Assembly (NCBI GenBank): GCA_001798855.1
Contig: MGQQ01000169.1
Location: forward strand, 1 to 42,795
Source of the DNA: Deltaproteobacteria bacterium RBG_16_49_23
Lineage (GTDB): Bacteria > Desulfobacterota > BSN033 > UBA1163
DNA: 42,795 nucleotides
Direction of reading: 5' to 3'
Shown here: in pieces, positions 41,399 to 42,795 of the stretch
Position numbering within the stretch: the first letter of the stretch is position 1
How the letters are laid out: each line of letters starts with the position of its first letter
The notes under the pieces: generated by a model
What the model was told of the DNA's origin: nothing
What the model saw: the letters and a program-made list of their open reading frames with translations, nothing else
Databases searched by the model: none
Program-made: the position numbers and the translations under genes

Positions 41399-42461
41399 GG
41401 GATAAGGGGTCAGGTCTCAACATTCAACAAACCCTCCCTCTCTATCTTATCAAAGATTCCCCGTAGCCCCTTATCCCCCTTTATCGTTTCCTTGAACCTT
41501 CTGCTCAACTGGCTGACCGCACCACCCTTCATACCAAACCACTCCCCAATCTCCTCAAGCCTCATGCCGCTATATTGATGACTTAAGTAAATACACATCT
41601 TCTTATAAAGAGTATGATCTTTCCCTAATACTTTAACCACTGCTCTTTCTATCTCCTCAAGAGAAGGCTCCTTTAATACTTTCTTGATCGCTGGAATGTT
41701 TCGCTTGTCTATTTTCCTGTCCTCTAAGTACTCCATTCTGATTCGGTTGATAAAATCTTCACCTCCCAAGAATGTTGACGCCATTACACTTTTCAAAGGA
41801 TTCCTCAGTTCCTTAGCTTCTCCTCTCTCCACATATTCCTTATACCCCCTGAATCCAGTTCTCCCCTCCCCACCAAAGTCTCCAAGAATCAACTCCATCG
41901 TTAACCATTGCGGCCTCTTGTCTTTTCCTACAAAATATCGGTAACTCGACCATGTATATTCCGAAGGAGTCTTCACCATCCCTGCTCTTACAGGGTTGAG
42001 ATGTATGTAGCGAGATAGTTCCTTGCAATAAGCATCTTTATCAACGAGTATCCCCTTAAACCGGCCCTGAAAGAGATGCCCAAAAAGACTCCTTTTGATA
42101 TTGAAGTAGGTTGTGTATGCTCCATTGATATGATGAAGAATCTGTGATAGGTTTCCCCTCGGCGTCTCCAATAGAAGATGATAGTGATTTCCCATTAAAC
42201 AATAGGTATGGATGATGGCTCCATAACGTTGATGGGCCGATTCAAGATAGGAGAGATATTTCTCCCTGTCCCGGGTGCTTTGAAATACCATCTTTCTTTC
42301 GTTTCCCCGGGAGGTTACATGATAAAAAGCTCCAGGATACTCAATCCTTAACGGCCTCGACACGACTATTCTCTCCTCACCACTCTCTATCCTGACTTAC
42401 AACCTAGACTTGCGAATGCCTACTGAACATTGTCATTTGTTGAGACCTGACCCCTTATCCC
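41399..42461. mobile_element. TnpA_REP (RAYT) unit with 24-bp perfect inverted ends
   Basis: The strings GGGATAAGGGGTCAGGTCTCAACA (41399-41422) and its exact inverted copy at 42438-42461 bracket a single transposase gene. The unit is 1063 bp. Its left end lies within the Rhs reading frame and carries the transposase stop codon. A CCCCTTATC tandem follows the right end (42451-42468). RAYT enzymes normally act on REP palindromes rather than leave terminal inverted repeats, so the perfect ends are notable. Confidence 0.85.
41410..42363 (-). CDS. REP-associated tyrosine transposase (Y1_Tnp)
   Basis: This 317-residue protein is a HUH-type single-strand transposase. The histidine pair H60 and H62 is in CLMGNHYHLLLET, and the catalytic tyrosine is Y119 in SRYIHLNPVRAG. 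The conserved start SRPLRIEYPGAFYHVTSRGN is complete. The C-terminal third has a DnaA-like helix-turn-helix (MRLEEIGEWFGMKGGAVSQ). It cuts and joins DNA at the foot of hairpins. Its final codons lie within the inverted end of the unit. It appears intact. Confidence 0.93.
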   Translation of the reverse strand: MSRPLRIEYPGAFYHVTSRGNERKMVFQSTRDREKYLSYLESAHQRYGAIIHTYCLMGNHYHLLLETPRGNLSQILHHINGAYTTYFNIKRSLFGHLFQGRFKGILVDKDAYCKELSRYIHLNPVRAGMVKTPSEYTWSSYRYFVGKDKRPQWLTMELILGDFGGEGRTGFRGYKEYVERGEAKELRNPLKSVMASTFLGGEDFINRIRMEYLEDRKIDKRNIPAIKKVLKEPSLEEIERAVVKVLGKDHTLYKKMCIYLSHQYSGMRLEEIGEWFGMKGGAVSQLSRRFKETIKGDKGLRGIFDKIEREGLLNVET

Positions 42462-42462
42462 C

Positions 42463-42648
42463 TTATCTTGTTCCCTTTATTATGAAAAGAATAGTCGCTA
42501 TAAGCACAAACACACCTAGCCCTATTTGACCTACAGAAATAATAAGTGGGGCCAATTTGTTAATACTTTTTCTTTTCATAACACCACGAATACCAGATCC
42601 TATCAATGCCAAACCACATAATATACCTAGTAGATCCCACTTATCCAT
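42463..42648 (-). CDS. Small two-helix membrane protein
   Basis: This 61-residue protein has two hydrophobic segments (LLGILCGLALIGSGIRG and IISVGQIGLGVFVLIATILF) joined by a basic loop KRKSINKLAP. A GGAT/AAGGA site lies about 10 bases before the ATG at 42648. It stops two bases from the right end of the transposon. Family not recognised; orphan immunity or membrane proteins of this size are common in Rhs regions. The last 147 bases of the window show no other gene. Confidence 0.5.
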   Translation of the reverse strand: MDKWDLLGILCGLALIGSGIRGVMKRKSINKLAPLIISVGQIGLGVFVLIATILFIIKGTR

Positions 42649-42795
42649 TCTTACTATAATCCTTCATTTCTTGTGCGAACCAACCTTGTCAAGGATCACG
42701 TTAATTCACCCCCCCTGGGATCACCTCATTTCACCCCTTTTGAGGGATAGGGGTTAGTTGGTTTAGGACTAAGTTTCTTTCGATACGATTCTCCT

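Overview
The window reads like the chromosome of an anaerobic, metabolically versatile Gram-negative bacterium, most likely of the Desulfobacterota (former Deltaproteobacteria). This is an inference. It rests on the mix of several branched-chain-type ABC importers, a tungsten aldehyde:ferredoxin oxidoreductase, a molybdopterin enzyme paired with an Fe-S flavoprotein, a TRAP importer, a UroD-like protein and many palindromic intergenic repeats. No rRNA, tRNA or CRISPR array was seen.

Region 1 (1-18835, all plus strand) holds three complete or nearly complete Liv-type (HAAT) ABC importers in the order K-H-M-G-F: 1-4098 (first gene cut by the window edge), 6892-11560, and 13853-18835 (binding protein with a Tat signal). 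Between them sit an iron-type alcohol dehydrogenase and a class III aminotransferase (4231-6752) and an aldehyde:ferredoxin oxidoreductase (11661-13421). Together they suggest uptake of amino acids, amines or carboxylates, with transamination, aldehyde oxidation or reduction, and ferredoxin reduction.

Region 2 (18939-21958, minus strand) is a restriction-modification unit: a NotI-like endonuclease, a D12-class adenine methyltransferase and a 66-residue protein. A DUF374 acyltransferase-like gene follows. Region 3 (22082-30620, plus) has a second aminotransferase with the same four-cysteine insert, then an IclR regulator with a good promoter and a candidate operator, a PaaK-like CoA ligase, a 62-residue protein, a molybdopterin oxidoreductase, and a protein in which a GltD-like NAD(P)H/FAD module sits inside a DmsB/PadC-like polyferredoxin. 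The last four genes are the best candidate for an undescribed catabolic or redox system: activation of an acid to its CoA ester, then oxidation or reduction by a molybdenum or tungsten enzyme coupled to NAD(P)H.

Region 4 (30751-36527, plus) has a DUF1566 protein, a TRAP importer (DctP, DctQ, DctM), a UroD-like protein and a decayed second UroD-like copy. Region 5 (36575-42648, minus) is an accessory surface/Rhs locus: an S74-like fibre protein, an exported YD-repeat/Ig-like protein, an Rhs protein ending in an RlpA-like double-psi beta-barrel with a small exported neighbour, and a REP-associated tyrosine transposase unit with perfect 24-bp inverted ends that cuts off the 5' part of the Rhs gene.

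A striking layer over the whole window is the set of short palindromic repeats. These include a family of about 135-bp elements with conserved GAGACTGTGTCG ends (three copies, two of them inside transporter operons), an element with ACCCCGTTA ends (two copies, one overlapping the iclR stop), and several generic G/C-rich hairpins.
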